This document shows, in pieces, positions 18,074-26,850 of a stretch of 46,133 bases of DNA. Made by a program: the position numbers and the translations under genes. The notes under the pieces are model-generated. The model had not been told where the DNA came from. It saw only the letters and a program-made list of their open reading frames with translations, and made no database searches. The DNA is from JAGGSN01 sp965603725 (GTDB taxonomy: Bacteria; Zixibacteria; MSB-5A5; UBA10806; 4484-95), in contig CBFDEC010000022.1 in assembly GCA_965603725.1 (NCBI GenBank), positions 1-46,133 on the forward strand, read 5' to 3'. Each line of letters starts with the position of its first letter. Positions within the stretch are counted from its first letter, which is position 1.

Positions 18074-21000
18074 TTATCTTAAATACAACATTCTTTTGAC
18101 TGCGGTCCTATTGCCTGCCTTGAGCCTGTAAAAATATACTCCGGATGCCGCATCGACATTGCTATCATTATGGCCATTCCAGCTAACATTATGAGCGCCA
18201 GCCTGTTTGAAACCGGAATCAAGATTTTTGACCCGTCTGCCAAGTATGTCATAAACATCAAGAGAATATGTTGAAGCGACTTCAAGGCTAAACTGAATAA
18301 TAGTGTGATCATTGAACGGATTTGGATAATTCTGCGTTAAACCAAATTCCTGCGGAAGTGGTCGAATCTCGTCATCAATTGAAACCGGATCATAAGCCTC
18401 AAAATTATTACTGCGATGTTTATCCTTGCCGAAAACCGGCCAATGCGCTCCAACCAGGGAACTTGAAAACTTATAGTCAAAAACATCGAGGTTGTCGCCG
18501 CTGTTCTGTACACCGACAACAATATCAAGATCGCCATCATAATCGAGATCCCATACCGCGGCAGAGGCTTTTACCGAACCTATGGCAGATGTAGGAATCG
18601 GGAAGTTTTGTAAATCCTGACCTTCAATATCGAACGCAAACAGGCAGGTTCCGGCTGAACCGTTGGCAATTATAATATCAGGCGTACCATTACCGGTTAA
18701 ATCTGCAATAACTGCCGAATTAGAAATATTCGATAACAACGAAACCGGGAAACCGCCAAAAGCAGAACCATCAGAATCATAAGCGTATATATTGGCGTCG
18801 TTTGCGCCGAACACGATTTCTGGGGTACCGTCATCATCTAAATCTCCCAGGCTTGGCGAGGATTTTACCGCTGTGCCAACATTGATCGGCCAGCCTATAA
18901 CAGGGGAACCATCGTGATTGTATAGATACACTGAACCTGATTGTGTAGCGACCACAATTTCAAGCTCCGGGTCGGCTGGGTCGATGTTGCCGATTACCGG
19001 TGAGGCCCAGACCCGATTATCAAGCTCTATAGGGAAATCCTGAATCTCGGTTTTATCGGCATTAAACACATGCAAATGACTGTCAAAACCACCGGCAACT
19101 ATCTCGATTTCATCGTCGCCATCAATATCTCCAACAGCAGCTGCGCCATACCAACCCAGAGTCCCGGAATAAGGCCAATCTCCATATACCGATCCATCAT
19201 GATTGAATATATCTATATCCCTGGTTGAATAATTGGGCTGGATAATTTCAAGATCGCCATTGCCGTCAATGTCAGCCAGTGTCGGGCTGGCAAACACCGA
19301 ACCGCCTGTCACAATCGGGAATCCACTTAAGATATTTCCATTGTAATCCCAGGCGCTGATTTCACCATTCTTGGCAGTGGCAACGACTTCATAATCACCA
19401 TCATTGTCAAGGTCGCCAACCGCGGGAGCCGAGTTAATATCATCGCTAACAGATACCGGCCAGCCTGGCAAGTATGAACCGTCCAGTTCAATTACATACA
19501 GGTGGGCATCGTTACAGCCTATTACAATTTCAAAAGCGCCATTGCCATTTAAGTCACAGACTAAGGGGGCTGATTCAATGGCATCAGGTAAACTTATTGG
19601 AAAATTAGGCAATGATAAACTAAGCTCTATTATTATGCTTAAATCGATATTGTAGCCGCCATCGGTGGTTACGTTAACTATAAGCTCGAATTCATCAGGA
19701 GTAAGATCGGCGCCAAAAGTCAAACTGAATGGATCGGCATAATTGTCCTGCTGTTCGCCGCCGGGTATATCGCCAAAATCGGCAACTGAATCGGAGACGG
19801 TTATTCCATCGGGAGCTCTCAAAGTCGCAACCACATTGAAGGCATCGATGTTGACATTTTCCATTTCCACTCCGAGATCAATCGATTCTCCGGGATTTAA
19901 AATGTTATCGCCATCACCATCAGTAATAGTAAATTGAAAATCTATAAGATGGATAATCGGTGAATTCATACTAACAGCTCCTTGGGCATTAACCCGTCCT
20001 GCGCCCAGCATCCCCTCATAACCGGGGTTAAGCGAATCGATGTTATCGGCGGAACTCATCAATATATTTAAAATCTGATCGGGAGTACGGGTTAAATCCT
20101 GAGCTTTTACCAGGGCGGCCACACCGGCAGCAATCGGTGAGGCCATCGAAGTTCCATATTCATGACGGTAGGAACTCGAACCCCAGGTTGAATATATATT
20201 ATCACCGGGAGCGCTGAGATCCACCCAGGGGTTGTAGTTGGAGTAACTGGATTTATGATCATTTTGATTTGTTGCGGCAACCGCCAGCACATTGCTATAA
20301 GCTGCTGGATAACCATTATATGGCGGTGGCCAGTCGTCATCATTACCGGCGGCGGCGACTATTAACACACCTTCTGCGTGCACATAATTGCAGATATTCT
20401 GGTAGCTTGGATTATACTGGTTGTTGCCCCATGAGCAGTTGATGATATGCGCGCCATTATCGACGGCATAAATCATAGCGTTATAACCACCGACCAGATA
20501 ACCTTGCGCGTTAGTAATCTTGAGAGCCATTACCTTAGCACTGAAACCGGGGCCGGCTCCGCCAGCATTGTTATCGGCAACCTCTGAGGCGCAACCGGCG
20601 ACATGAGTGCCGTGCGTAGGAGAATTTTCCTGCGGATCGGGATCATTGAAACCAAAATCCCAGCCGACCACATCATCCGGATAACCATTGCCATCTTCGT
20701 CGGTATAGTTCAGATCGCCGCCTGAACCCTCCGGATAGTTATCGAAAATACCGTTGCCGTTGATATCCTCCGGACCATTTATCCACATATTGGCCTGCAA
20801 ATCTGGATGATTATAGTAAACGCCGGTATCGTCAATGCCAATTATCACATTCTCAGTAGTATCGCCTCGGATCACGTCCCACGCTCCAAAAGCTTCAATT
20901 TGGGATAAAGCCCATTGTTGGGAGATTGCCGGATCATTGGGTATATAAAATAGGCGGGGAATAGTCCAGAGGTCGGAATATTCGATATCCTTGTTTGCCA

Positions 21001-21352
21001 AAAAGACGTCGACAACATCTTGCGCATTAACCCCGGGCGCCAGTTTAAAAACATACATTCTTTCGACCAGTGAGCGAAGTTTTTCTTTACGCACCGGACG
21101 AGGATAAAAAGGTTCTACTTTAATGACGCCATAATTCTCACAGAGCAAATCAATTCCGATGTTGCCGGTTACCGCCGTTCCGTTCGTTGCTTGATTGATG
21201 ATTAACGCCTCTGTCCCGATTTGCATAGTCACTATAAAACGGTCAATAATATAATCACTGCCGTTTTGGTTAGTACCGATTGACAGAGGTTCTTCTCCAA
21301 CAGCCGCAGCAGCAAATAAACCTATTAATATAGCCGCAATAAATGTTTTCAT
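18074..21352 (-). CDS. Subtilase with FG-GAP/VCBS beta-propeller and Por-like tail
   Basis: 1092 residues. Signal peptide (1-19), prodomain (about 30-130), then an S8 protease: Asp175 (IDDTGVYYNHPDL), His247 (THGTHVAG), Asn in INCSWG and Ser402 (YGTSMASPIAAG). A calcium-rich insertion DLNYTDEDGNGYPDD lies between Asp and His. A CARDB-like domain (about 465-585) is followed by seven or eight FG-GAP-type repeats (about 590-980, DLDNDGDYEVVATAKNG and similar), each with an Asp-rich calcium loop, as in beta-propellers. The tail has TQNYPNPFNDHTII, VYDILGRRV and ends RMLYLR. GGAG lies 6 nt before the ATG. It is probably a secreted, surface-attached protease with a built-in binding propeller. Confidence 0.92.
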   Translation of the reverse strand: MKTFIAAILIGLFAAAAVGEEPLSIGTNQNGSDYIIDRFIVTMQIGTEALIINQATNGTAVTGNIGIDLLCENYGVIKVEPFYPRPVRKEKLRSLVERMYVFKLAPGVNAQDVVDVFLANKDIEYSDLWTIPRLFYIPNDPAISQQWALSQIEAFGAWDVIRGDTTENVIIGIDDTGVYYNHPDLQANMWINGPEDINGNGIFDNYPEGSGGDLNYTDEDGNGYPDDVVGWDFGFNDPDPQENSPTHGTHVAGCASEVADNNAGGAGPGFSAKVMALKITNAQGYLVGGYNAMIYAVDNGAHIINCSWGNNQYNPSYQNICNYVHAEGVLIVAAAGNDDDWPPPYNGYPAAYSNVLAVAATNQNDHKSSYSNYNPWVDLSAPGDNIYSTWGSSSYRHEYGTSMASPIAAGVAALVKAQDLTRTPDQILNILMSSADNIDSLNPGYEGMLGAGRVNAQGAVSMNSPIIHLIDFQFTITDGDGDNILNPGESIDLGVEMENVNIDAFNVVATLRAPDGITVSDSVADFGDIPGGEQQDNYADPFSLTFGADLTPDEFELIVNVTTDGGYNIDLSIIIELSLSLPNFPISLPDAIESAPLVCDLNGNGAFEIVIGCNDAHLYVIELDGSYLPGWPVSVSDDINSAPAVGDLDNDGDYEVVATAKNGEISAWDYNGNILSGFPIVTGGSVFASPTLADIDGNGDLEIIQPNYSTRDIDIFNHDGSVYGDWPYSGTLGWYGAAAVGDIDGDDEIEIVAGGFDSHLHVFNADKTEIQDFPIELDNRVWASPVIGNIDPADPELEIVVATQSGSVYLYNHDGSPVIGWPINVGTAVKSSPSLGDLDDDGTPEIVFGANDANIYAYDSDGSAFGGFPVSLLSNISNSAVIADLTGNGTPDIIIANGSAGTCLFAFDIEGQDLQNFPIPTSAIGSVKASAAVWDLDYDGDLDIVVGVQNSGDNLDVFDYKFSSSLVGAHWPVFGKDKHRSNNFEAYDPVSIDDEIRPLPQEFGLTQNYPNPFNDHTIIQFSLEVASTYSLDVYDILGRRVKNLDSGFKQAGAHNVSWNGHNDSNVDAASGVYFYRLKAGNRTAVKRMLYLR

Positions 21353-21648
21353 CAGGAACTCCCTTCTTAGCTTATCATTACAATGTCTATACTCTCTGCT
21401 TATAATATATACATTTTCTCATAAAAAAAAAGTAAAATTATTCATGCTGGAGTAATGATTTTTCAAAATATGTGCCATTTCTCCTTTTCTGTCTAACTTT
21501 ATAATATTCCTTAGACTTAACTATCACCTTTATATATGCTTAGCTCCATATAAAGACAAATAGTTAACAGAAATATTCCCAATAACTTAAATATTTTGGG
21601 AAAAATCTCATTTATAATTAAATATTCCTGAACCATATTTCATCTTTT

Positions 21649-21677
21649 TTGCATTTCTTTTCAATATTTCATATAAT
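21649..21677 (+). promoter_or_regulatory. Candidate sigma-70-type promoter, leaderless start
   Basis: TTGCAT (21649-21654), a 17-bp spacer and a perfect TATAAT (21672-21677). Transcription would start about 21684-21686, only a few bases before the ATG at 21688, which has no ribosome site. The mRNA may therefore be leaderless. The -35 box matches poorly and the region is AT-rich, so confidence is modest. Confidence 0.35.
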
Positions 21678-21687
21678 ATAAACAAGT

Positions 21688-23973
21688 ATGAAAAATCAAA
21701 AGCTGATGATAATCATAGGGCTAACCCTGCTGGGGCTGATATTGCGGATTATCTTCCTTACGGTTATGAAAGCAAACTGGCCGGGCTGGGAAAGCCCCAC
21801 AATCGACGCTTTATACCATCACCTCTGGGCTAAACAGATTGCCGATGGCAACATTCTTGGTGGAGGGCCATATTTCAGGGCGCCATTTTATCCGTACTTC
21901 CTCGGTTTGATATATTCGATTTTTGGCGCTAATTTCACCCTGGTTTATCTATTTCAGCATATTATAGGCGTACTTGCGGTACCCCTTGTTTTCATGATTT
22001 CAAGGAATTATTTCCCGCCGGCTGCGGCTATTATAGCCGCCTTGTTGACCGCTGTTAACGGCATATTAATATATTTTGAGTCCCAACTTCTGCTGGATTT
22101 TCTGACTGTAATATTATTTCTGGTCTTTATATACTTCCTTACTACCGCTCAAAAAAGCGGTAAATCCAGATTCTTTCTCTTCGCCGGATTAATTGCCGGT
22201 TTGTTTGCAATCACCCGTCCAAATATCCTGGCGGTAATGCCATTAGTTTGTATCTGGATATTTATGATTGTTCCGGATATTAAAGTAAAAATAAAAAACA
22301 GCCTGCTTCTTATAATAGGAACTCTCATTTTTGTTTTGCCCGTTACTCTAAGAAATATTGTCGTCGGCGATGATGCTGTATTAATTGCCAGCCAGGGCGG
22401 CATAAACTTTTATATCGGCAATAACGAGCGGGCTGATGGCTATACCGCTTTGCTGCCGGGGTTCGGTCACACCTGGCAGTATTCCGATGCCGATTATGAG
22501 GCGGCTTCAAATCTTGGTAAAAAACCCGGAACGATAAAACCATCGGAGGTTTCATCATATTATTATAATAAATCTGCTAAATATATTCTGTCATCTCCGG
22601 GGCATTTTATTAAGCTTCTTATAAAAAAGTTTTATCTTTTCTGGAACCGTTATGAGATATCGAATAATAATAATATCTATTTTCTTACAAACTATATCGG
22701 ATTGTCTTTTTATCCGCTGTTTTTGTTTGCCGTTATTTCCCCGCTGGGCTTGATTGGTTCTGTCTTATGCTTTTTCAAAGGCCGGCGTTTCTGGATTTTT
22801 CCGATACTGATTTTTGGTTATATGGCCACTGTGATAATGTTCTTTATCACCGCCAGATTTCGACTTCCACTGGCGCCTGTTCTAAGTATCATGGCGGCAT
22901 ATGCGATATATGAAATATATCGAGCAATTGCAAACAAGCGCTACAGATATTCTGTCGTTCTGCTGGTTTCTGTGCTCATTGCAGTTGTCTTCACCTGGAC
23001 AAATTTCTACGGTCATCATGACAGTTCGACAGCCATGGCAAATTACTCGCTGGGCAACATGTTTTTAAAAAAAGGCGATTATAACTCCGCCAGACAGCAA
23101 TATCAGACAGCTTCAGAACAGGCTCCTTGCGTGCCGAATGCGCATCTTAACCTTGGCGTAATTGCCTTCTATGAAAGCGACACTGCAGCTGCCAGGTATG
23201 AATTTGAAAACGAGATAGAATACTGTGGACCATCAGCTAAAGCTTACAACAATCTCTCGATGTTAGCCCGTCTCAAAGGCGATTATAATCGGGCTTATGC
23301 TATCGCCGACACGGCAATATCATATTTCCCCAATTTCAAAGAGGGATTTATTAACAGGATAACAGCGGCTTTTGCTCTGGCTGATACAAATGTTATTGAA
23401 ACAGCCGTATCAGGTTTCGTTGACACTTTCCCCGAAGATATTGCCGCAAGGTATTATCTCGGACGATTTTTAGTTTTAACAGGCAAACCGCTCAAAGCTG
23501 AAAAGGAATTCAGATATGTCGCCTTATCCAGCGACAAAGACATCGTTTCAGAATACGATCTATCAGAGATATATTCGGCGGCGCTGCCTTATGGCTATAA
23601 CCCTGAAAAGATTCGCGGTAAAAGTTTCTATCACCTGGGACTATTATCTGTAGAGAAAGGCGAAATAGATTCAGCTTTATACAATTTCAAACAGGCGGTC
23701 AACTTTCTGCCCGATGATCCGGACGCCCGTCACAATTTGGCTTTAGCGTATGATCAGAAAGGCAAATATCAACCAGCCCTTGCCGAATTCAGTAGGGCAA
23801 TAGAATTAGATAGTACAAACGCCATTTACTATTATAATTATGCCCTTTCGCTGGGAAAAACCGGCAACTATCCAATGGCAGTTGAGATGCTTACTAAAGC
23901 ATTATCCCTCGATCCGGAATTCGATCAGGCTAAGAATGTCCTGCAGGCGCTGCGCGCTCAGTTGAATAAATAG
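21688..23973 (+). CDS. GT-C family membrane glycosyltransferase with C-terminal TPRs
   Basis: 761 residues. The N-terminal ~420 residues hold 10-12 membrane helices with the ArnT/PMT_2 (GT39/GT83-like) plan: an acidic first loop (SPTIDALYHHLWA), RAPFYPYFLG, and an aromatic periplasmic loop. Such enzymes move a sugar from a polyprenyl-phosphate donor to lipid or protein on the outer face of the inner membrane. The C-terminal ~310 residues are tetratricopeptide repeats, e.g. ANYSLGNMFLKKGDYNSA, AHLNLGVIAFYESDTAAA and ARHNLALAYDQKGKYQPA, at least six units. It is divergent from the subtilase gene. Substrate unknown; glycosylation of the exported proteins nearby is possible but only inference. 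Confidence 0.85.
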   Translation: MKNQKLMIIIGLTLLGLILRIIFLTVMKANWPGWESPTIDALYHHLWAKQIADGNILGGGPYFRAPFYPYFLGLIYSIFGANFTLVYLFQHIIGVLAVPLVFMISRNYFPPAAAIIAALLTAVNGILIYFESQLLLDFLTVILFLVFIYFLTTAQKSGKSRFFLFAGLIAGLFAITRPNILAVMPLVCIWIFMIVPDIKVKIKNSLLLIIGTLIFVLPVTLRNIVVGDDAVLIASQGGINFYIGNNERADGYTALLPGFGHTWQYSDADYEAASNLGKKPGTIKPSEVSSYYYNKSAKYILSSPGHFIKLLIKKFYLFWNRYEISNNNNIYFLTNYIGLSFYPLFLFAVISPLGLIGSVLCFFKGRRFWIFPILIFGYMATVIMFFITARFRLPLAPVLSIMAAYAIYEIYRAIANKRYRYSVVLLVSVLIAVVFTWTNFYGHHDSSTAMANYSLGNMFLKKGDYNSARQQYQTASEQAPCVPNAHLNLGVIAFYESDTAAARYEFENEIEYCGPSAKAYNNLSMLARLKGDYNRAYAIADTAISYFPNFKEGFINRITAAFALADTNVIETAVSGFVDTFPEDIAARYYLGRFLVLTGKPLKAEKEFRYVALSSDKDIVSEYDLSEIYSAALPYGYNPEKIRGKSFYHLGLLSVEKGEIDSALYNFKQAVNFLPDDPDARHNLALAYDQKGKYQPALAEFSRAIELDSTNAIYYYNYALSLGKTGNYPMAVEMLTKALSLDPEFDQAKNVLQALRAQLNK

Positions 23974-24407
23974 CCAGCAGGAGCAACCCCTTAATCCGCT
24001 TTAAATCAAGCAAGAATACTGCTTCATTTAGCCTGCATTATTCATAAACTTCTTAATGAGTAAGAGGCTTTTGAGGATAATAAGAGATCAAATATTCCTA
24101 CTAATATTTGGTTGTTTACGTTCTATAAAGTAAAGTAGGACAGACTTTCAGTCTGTCCGGACAGGTTGAAAACCTGTCCTACTATTATCAATTATTCCTG
24201 TAAAGAATGCAGGACAGCATGAAAACACTATGTATTTTTAATAACTTCTGTACAGTTACTATTAATATATTGCTGTCTCTTCACTTTGAAACTGTTTTGA
24301 AAATAATATTACTGATTTATGAATAAAGCGGGATATAATTAATCCCCAAAGTGTTCTGTCAACAACCTGATGGTGTTTGCAATATTCCATGGACTTGCAG
24401 AACTCCT
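23974..24407. other. Intergenic region between convergent units
   Basis: About 430 bp with no gene. Apart from the double hairpin at 24135-24182 nothing stands out, and no classical terminator is seen for either the glycosyltransferase gene or the long minus-strand operon. Confidence 0.5.
24135..24182. repeat. Double hairpin palindrome
   Basis: Two adjacent perfect 9-bp hairpins: GGACAGACT / AGTCTGTCC with loop ttc (24138-24158) and GGACAGGTT / AACCTGTCC with loop gaa (24159-24179). Both use GGACAG...CTGTCC ends, so the whole 48 bp can also fold as one long palindrome closed by GTAGGACAG / CTGTCCTAC. It is a REP/BIME-like element. Confidence 0.8.
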
Positions 24408-24749
24408 CTACTCTTTCGCCAGCCAGTTGATTATGCTTGAAACTATAGTTATTAAAATCGAGGCCATAATCGCCACGAACAGGCTGGAAATCTCGAAACC
24501 ATCGATAAGTAATGAGACTAAGTAGAGGATGATTCCATTTATTATAAATATGAATAAACCAAGCGTGACAACAGTGATGGGCAGGGTGATAATAACCATG
24601 ATTGGCCGCAAAAACGCATTCAGTATGCCGAGAATAACCACCGTCATTATCAAGGCATACAAGCTGTTTACCTCGATTCCGGGCAGCAGCTTTGCCACCG
24701 CCAATATAGCGACCGAGGCGACTATAAATCTTAACAGCAGATTTCTCAT
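24408..24749 (-). CDS. Phage holin family (Phage_holin_4_2-type) membrane protein
   Basis: 113 residues and four hydrophobic helices. The sequence follows the PF04020-type bacterial membrane family (also called phage holin family or YvlD-like): MRNLLLRFIVASVAILAVA, then LGILNAFLRPIMVIITLPI, TLGLFIFIINGIILYLVS and a final helix. Despite the name, these are chromosomal membrane proteins of unknown role, not phage lysis genes. The frame is open 29 codons further upstream, but the ATG at 24749 sits 5 nt after the deacetylase stop and fits the family start. It is the last gene of the long operon. Confidence 0.85.
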   Translation of the reverse strand: MRNLLLRFIVASVAILAVAKLLPGIEVNSLYALIMTVVILGILNAFLRPIMVIITLPITVVTLGLFIFIINGIILYLVSLLIDGFEISSLFVAIMASILITIVSSIINWLAKE

Positions 24750-24754
24750 ATTTA

Positions 24755-25564
24755 TTAGCCCTTTTGTTTGACCGGAAACAGTTTCCTCAAGGTAATGGTC
24801 CCCCCTGCCAGCGAATTGTTGATATAATCTTTGCATTGTTCCAGCCAGGAGCCTCTGAATAATTTCATATTAATTGAGTAAGGCGTGTCATAAAGGTACA
24901 TACAATGACGGGAAACGGCAAAATCATCACTGCCGGCGCCAAGGGCAAAAGCATTTTCATAACCGGCGCGCTTAACAGCCTCGATTACCCTGCGATTATA
25001 CCGTCCAAACGGGTACGAGAAATGTTTCACCGGCAAGCCAAGCTTGTCCTCGATTTGCTTTTTTGAACCGGCGATTTCATATTCAAGTTTGTTGTCATCA
25101 AGATATCGGAGATCGACATGATTAACAGAGTGACTGCCTATCTCAATTCCCTCATCGACCAGGATTTTGATCTCATGCCAGGATAGATGGCCCTTGTTTT
25201 TATAATCCCAACGGCTTTTGTTCCCGACATAGCCGGAGATAATAAACACGGTAGCTTTAAAATTATACTTATTCAATATCGGGAGAGCGTTTATGAAAAA
25301 ACTTTGCCAGCCATCATCGAAAGTGAGCGCTATATCATTTTTTCTTTTAAGGCCGGCAATACTGACCCCATGATAACCGAGTGAAGCCAGGTATTTAATA
25401 AGGTGTTCGAATTTCTCCGGCCTGATACGTGTTATGGACAAATCGAGGTTTTTGCTTATATCATGAAAAGCCAGCAAACGACCTGGAGAGCTTTTCAACT
25501 TAAGCCGCCAGAAAAAATACCAGCTTAGAAAATAAGCTCCTGCCAACGCGAAATAGCCAATCAT
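24755..25564 (-). CDS. Polysaccharide deacetylase family protein (NodB-like, CE4)
   Basis: 269 residues with one N-terminal membrane anchor (residues 4-20). The NodB fold follows: motif 1 ALTFDDGW with Asp83/Asp84, motif 2 GSHSVNH with metal-binding His145 and His149, and motif 3 FSYPFGRYN in place of the usual R-x-P-Y/F-G. Such enzymes remove N-acetyl groups from peptidoglycan or other polysaccharides in the periplasm; the membrane anchor suggests the same here. The ATG overlaps the M16 peptidase stop by four bases (ATGA), so translation is coupled. The exact substrate is not predictable. Confidence 0.9.
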   Translation of the reverse strand: MIGYFALAGAYFLSWYFFWRLKLKSSPGRLLAFHDISKNLDLSITRIRPEKFEHLIKYLASLGYHGVSIAGLKRKNDIALTFDDGWQSFFINALPILNKYNFKATVFIISGYVGNKSRWDYKNKGHLSWHEIKILVDEGIEIGSHSVNHVDLRYLDDNKLEYEIAGSKKQIEDKLGLPVKHFSYPFGRYNRRVIEAVKRAGYENAFALGAGSDDFAVSRHCMYLYDTPYSINMKLFRGSWLEQCKDYINNSLAGGTITLRKLFPVKQKG

Positions 25565-26850
25565 GGCTGCCAGTTAATTGAGTTTTCAACCGCTTTTTTT
25601 GTTACCGGACCAAGAACAGTCACAGTGAGTTTATCGGGCTGGAACAGCTTGACGGCAATATCTCGCATGCTGGCAGAGGAAACACTATCAATTTGTGAGA
25701 CCGTTTCATCGATTGAGATATATTTACCCAGGAGCAGTTCATGCTTTGCCAGTCGGTTCATTCGATGCGACGTATTTTCAAGACCCAATACAAGCGAACC
25801 TTTCAACTGCTCCTTAGCCGAGTTAAGTTCTGTTGAATCGAGTTTAGTGTTTTTAAGTTTTTCGAGTTCGTCAAAAACCGCCCTGAGAACAGCGCCGGTA
25901 TGGCCTTTCTCAGTATTAAGGTAGACTCCGATCACGCCTATATCCTTGAAAAAATCCAGGTATGAAAAGACGGTATATGCCAGGCCCATATCTTCCCTTA
26001 TTTTCTGGAACAGTCTTGACGACATGCCGCCGCCAAGGATGGAGTTTAGAAGAAGCAGAGAAGCCCGTTTGGGATGGCTGAATTTTATTGCCGGCATACC
26101 GATGCAGATATGGATCTGGTTGGTTTTTCTGGATGTGACAAAAACTCCCGGATGAAGCTGAGGTCTAATTCGTCTGGTTCTGGCAGCAGTTGAATATTTC
26201 TGATTGTCAGAACTGATAGTTTCCGGCAGGTGTTTCTTAACCAGTCTGACAAGATCGCTGTGCCTGAAATTGCCTGAGGCAACAACAATCATCCTTTTTC
26301 TGAGATAATTACTGTTAAGAAAGCTGATTACTTTCTTTCGAGAGAAGCCAGATACCGTTTTTGCCGAGCCCAGGATAGGTCTGCCAAGAGGGTGTTTGCC
26401 AAAAATCGATTGGGCAAAGAGGTCGTGCACTAAATCGGCGGGAGCGTCCTTGACCTCGTTGATTTCGTCGACAATAATCTTCTTTTCTTTTATAATGTCA
26501 TCTCTATCGAACCGGGCATTGAACGCCATATCGGCCAATATTTCAACCGCCCGCGGCAGATGAAGGTCGATAATTTTAGCCAGAAAACAGGTGTTTTCCC
26601 GGGTCGTGAATGCATTTATAACTCCGCCAACGGATTCTATGTAAGAAACTATGTCGAATGAAGAACGGGTAGTCGTTCCTTTAAATACCATATGTTCAAT
26701 GAAATGAGAAATACCCTCAAGCCCATCAGGCTCATCCCGAGAACCGATGTCCACCCACAGGCCGATTGAGATAGACCTGACAGTCGGGATCGATTCAGAA
26801 ATAATCTTTAAACCGTCAGGAAGAACTGTTTTTCGATAAATTGAGCTCAA
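25561..26850 (-). CDS. M16 family zinc peptidase (pitrilysin/MPP-like)
   Basis: 429 residues, the usual size for the MPP-like bacterial proteins encoded after pnp. The inverted zinc motif HFIEH is at 49-53, with a further Glu ligand at about 129 (KKIIVDEINE). The glycine-rich stretch SILGGGMSSRLFQKIREDMGLAY (about 269-291) is characteristic of the second domain. The gene starts with TTG immediately after the pnp stop (TAATTG); no ATG is available before the conserved IYRKTVLPDGL start. Role by homology: processing or degrading peptides in the cytoplasm or envelope. The same gene order occurs in many bacteria. Confidence 0.93.
   Translation of the reverse strand: MSSIYRKTVLPDGLKIISESIPTVRSISIGLWVDIGSRDEPDGLEGISHFIEHMVFKGTTTRSSFDIVSYIESVGGVINAFTTRENTCFLAKIIDLHLPRAVEILADMAFNARFDRDDIIKEKKIIVDEINEVKDAPADLVHDLFAQSIFGKHPLGRPILGSAKTVSGFSRKKVISFLNSNYLRKRMIVVASGNFRHSDLVRLVKKHLPETISSDNQKYSTAARTRRIRPQLHPGVFVTSRKTNQIHICIGMPAIKFSHPKRASLLLLNSILGGGMSSRLFQKIREDMGLAYTVFSYLDFFKDIGVIGVYLNTEKGHTGAVLRAVFDELEKLKNTKLDSTELNSAKEQLKGSLVLGLENTSHRMNRLAKHELLLGKYISIDETVSQIDSVSSASMRDIAVKLFQPDKLTVTVLGPVTKKAVENSINWQP

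Noticed and set aside
24408..24749. Prophage, suggested by the holin family name
   Set aside because: No other phage genes are present; this family is chromosomal and sits at the end of the pnp operon.
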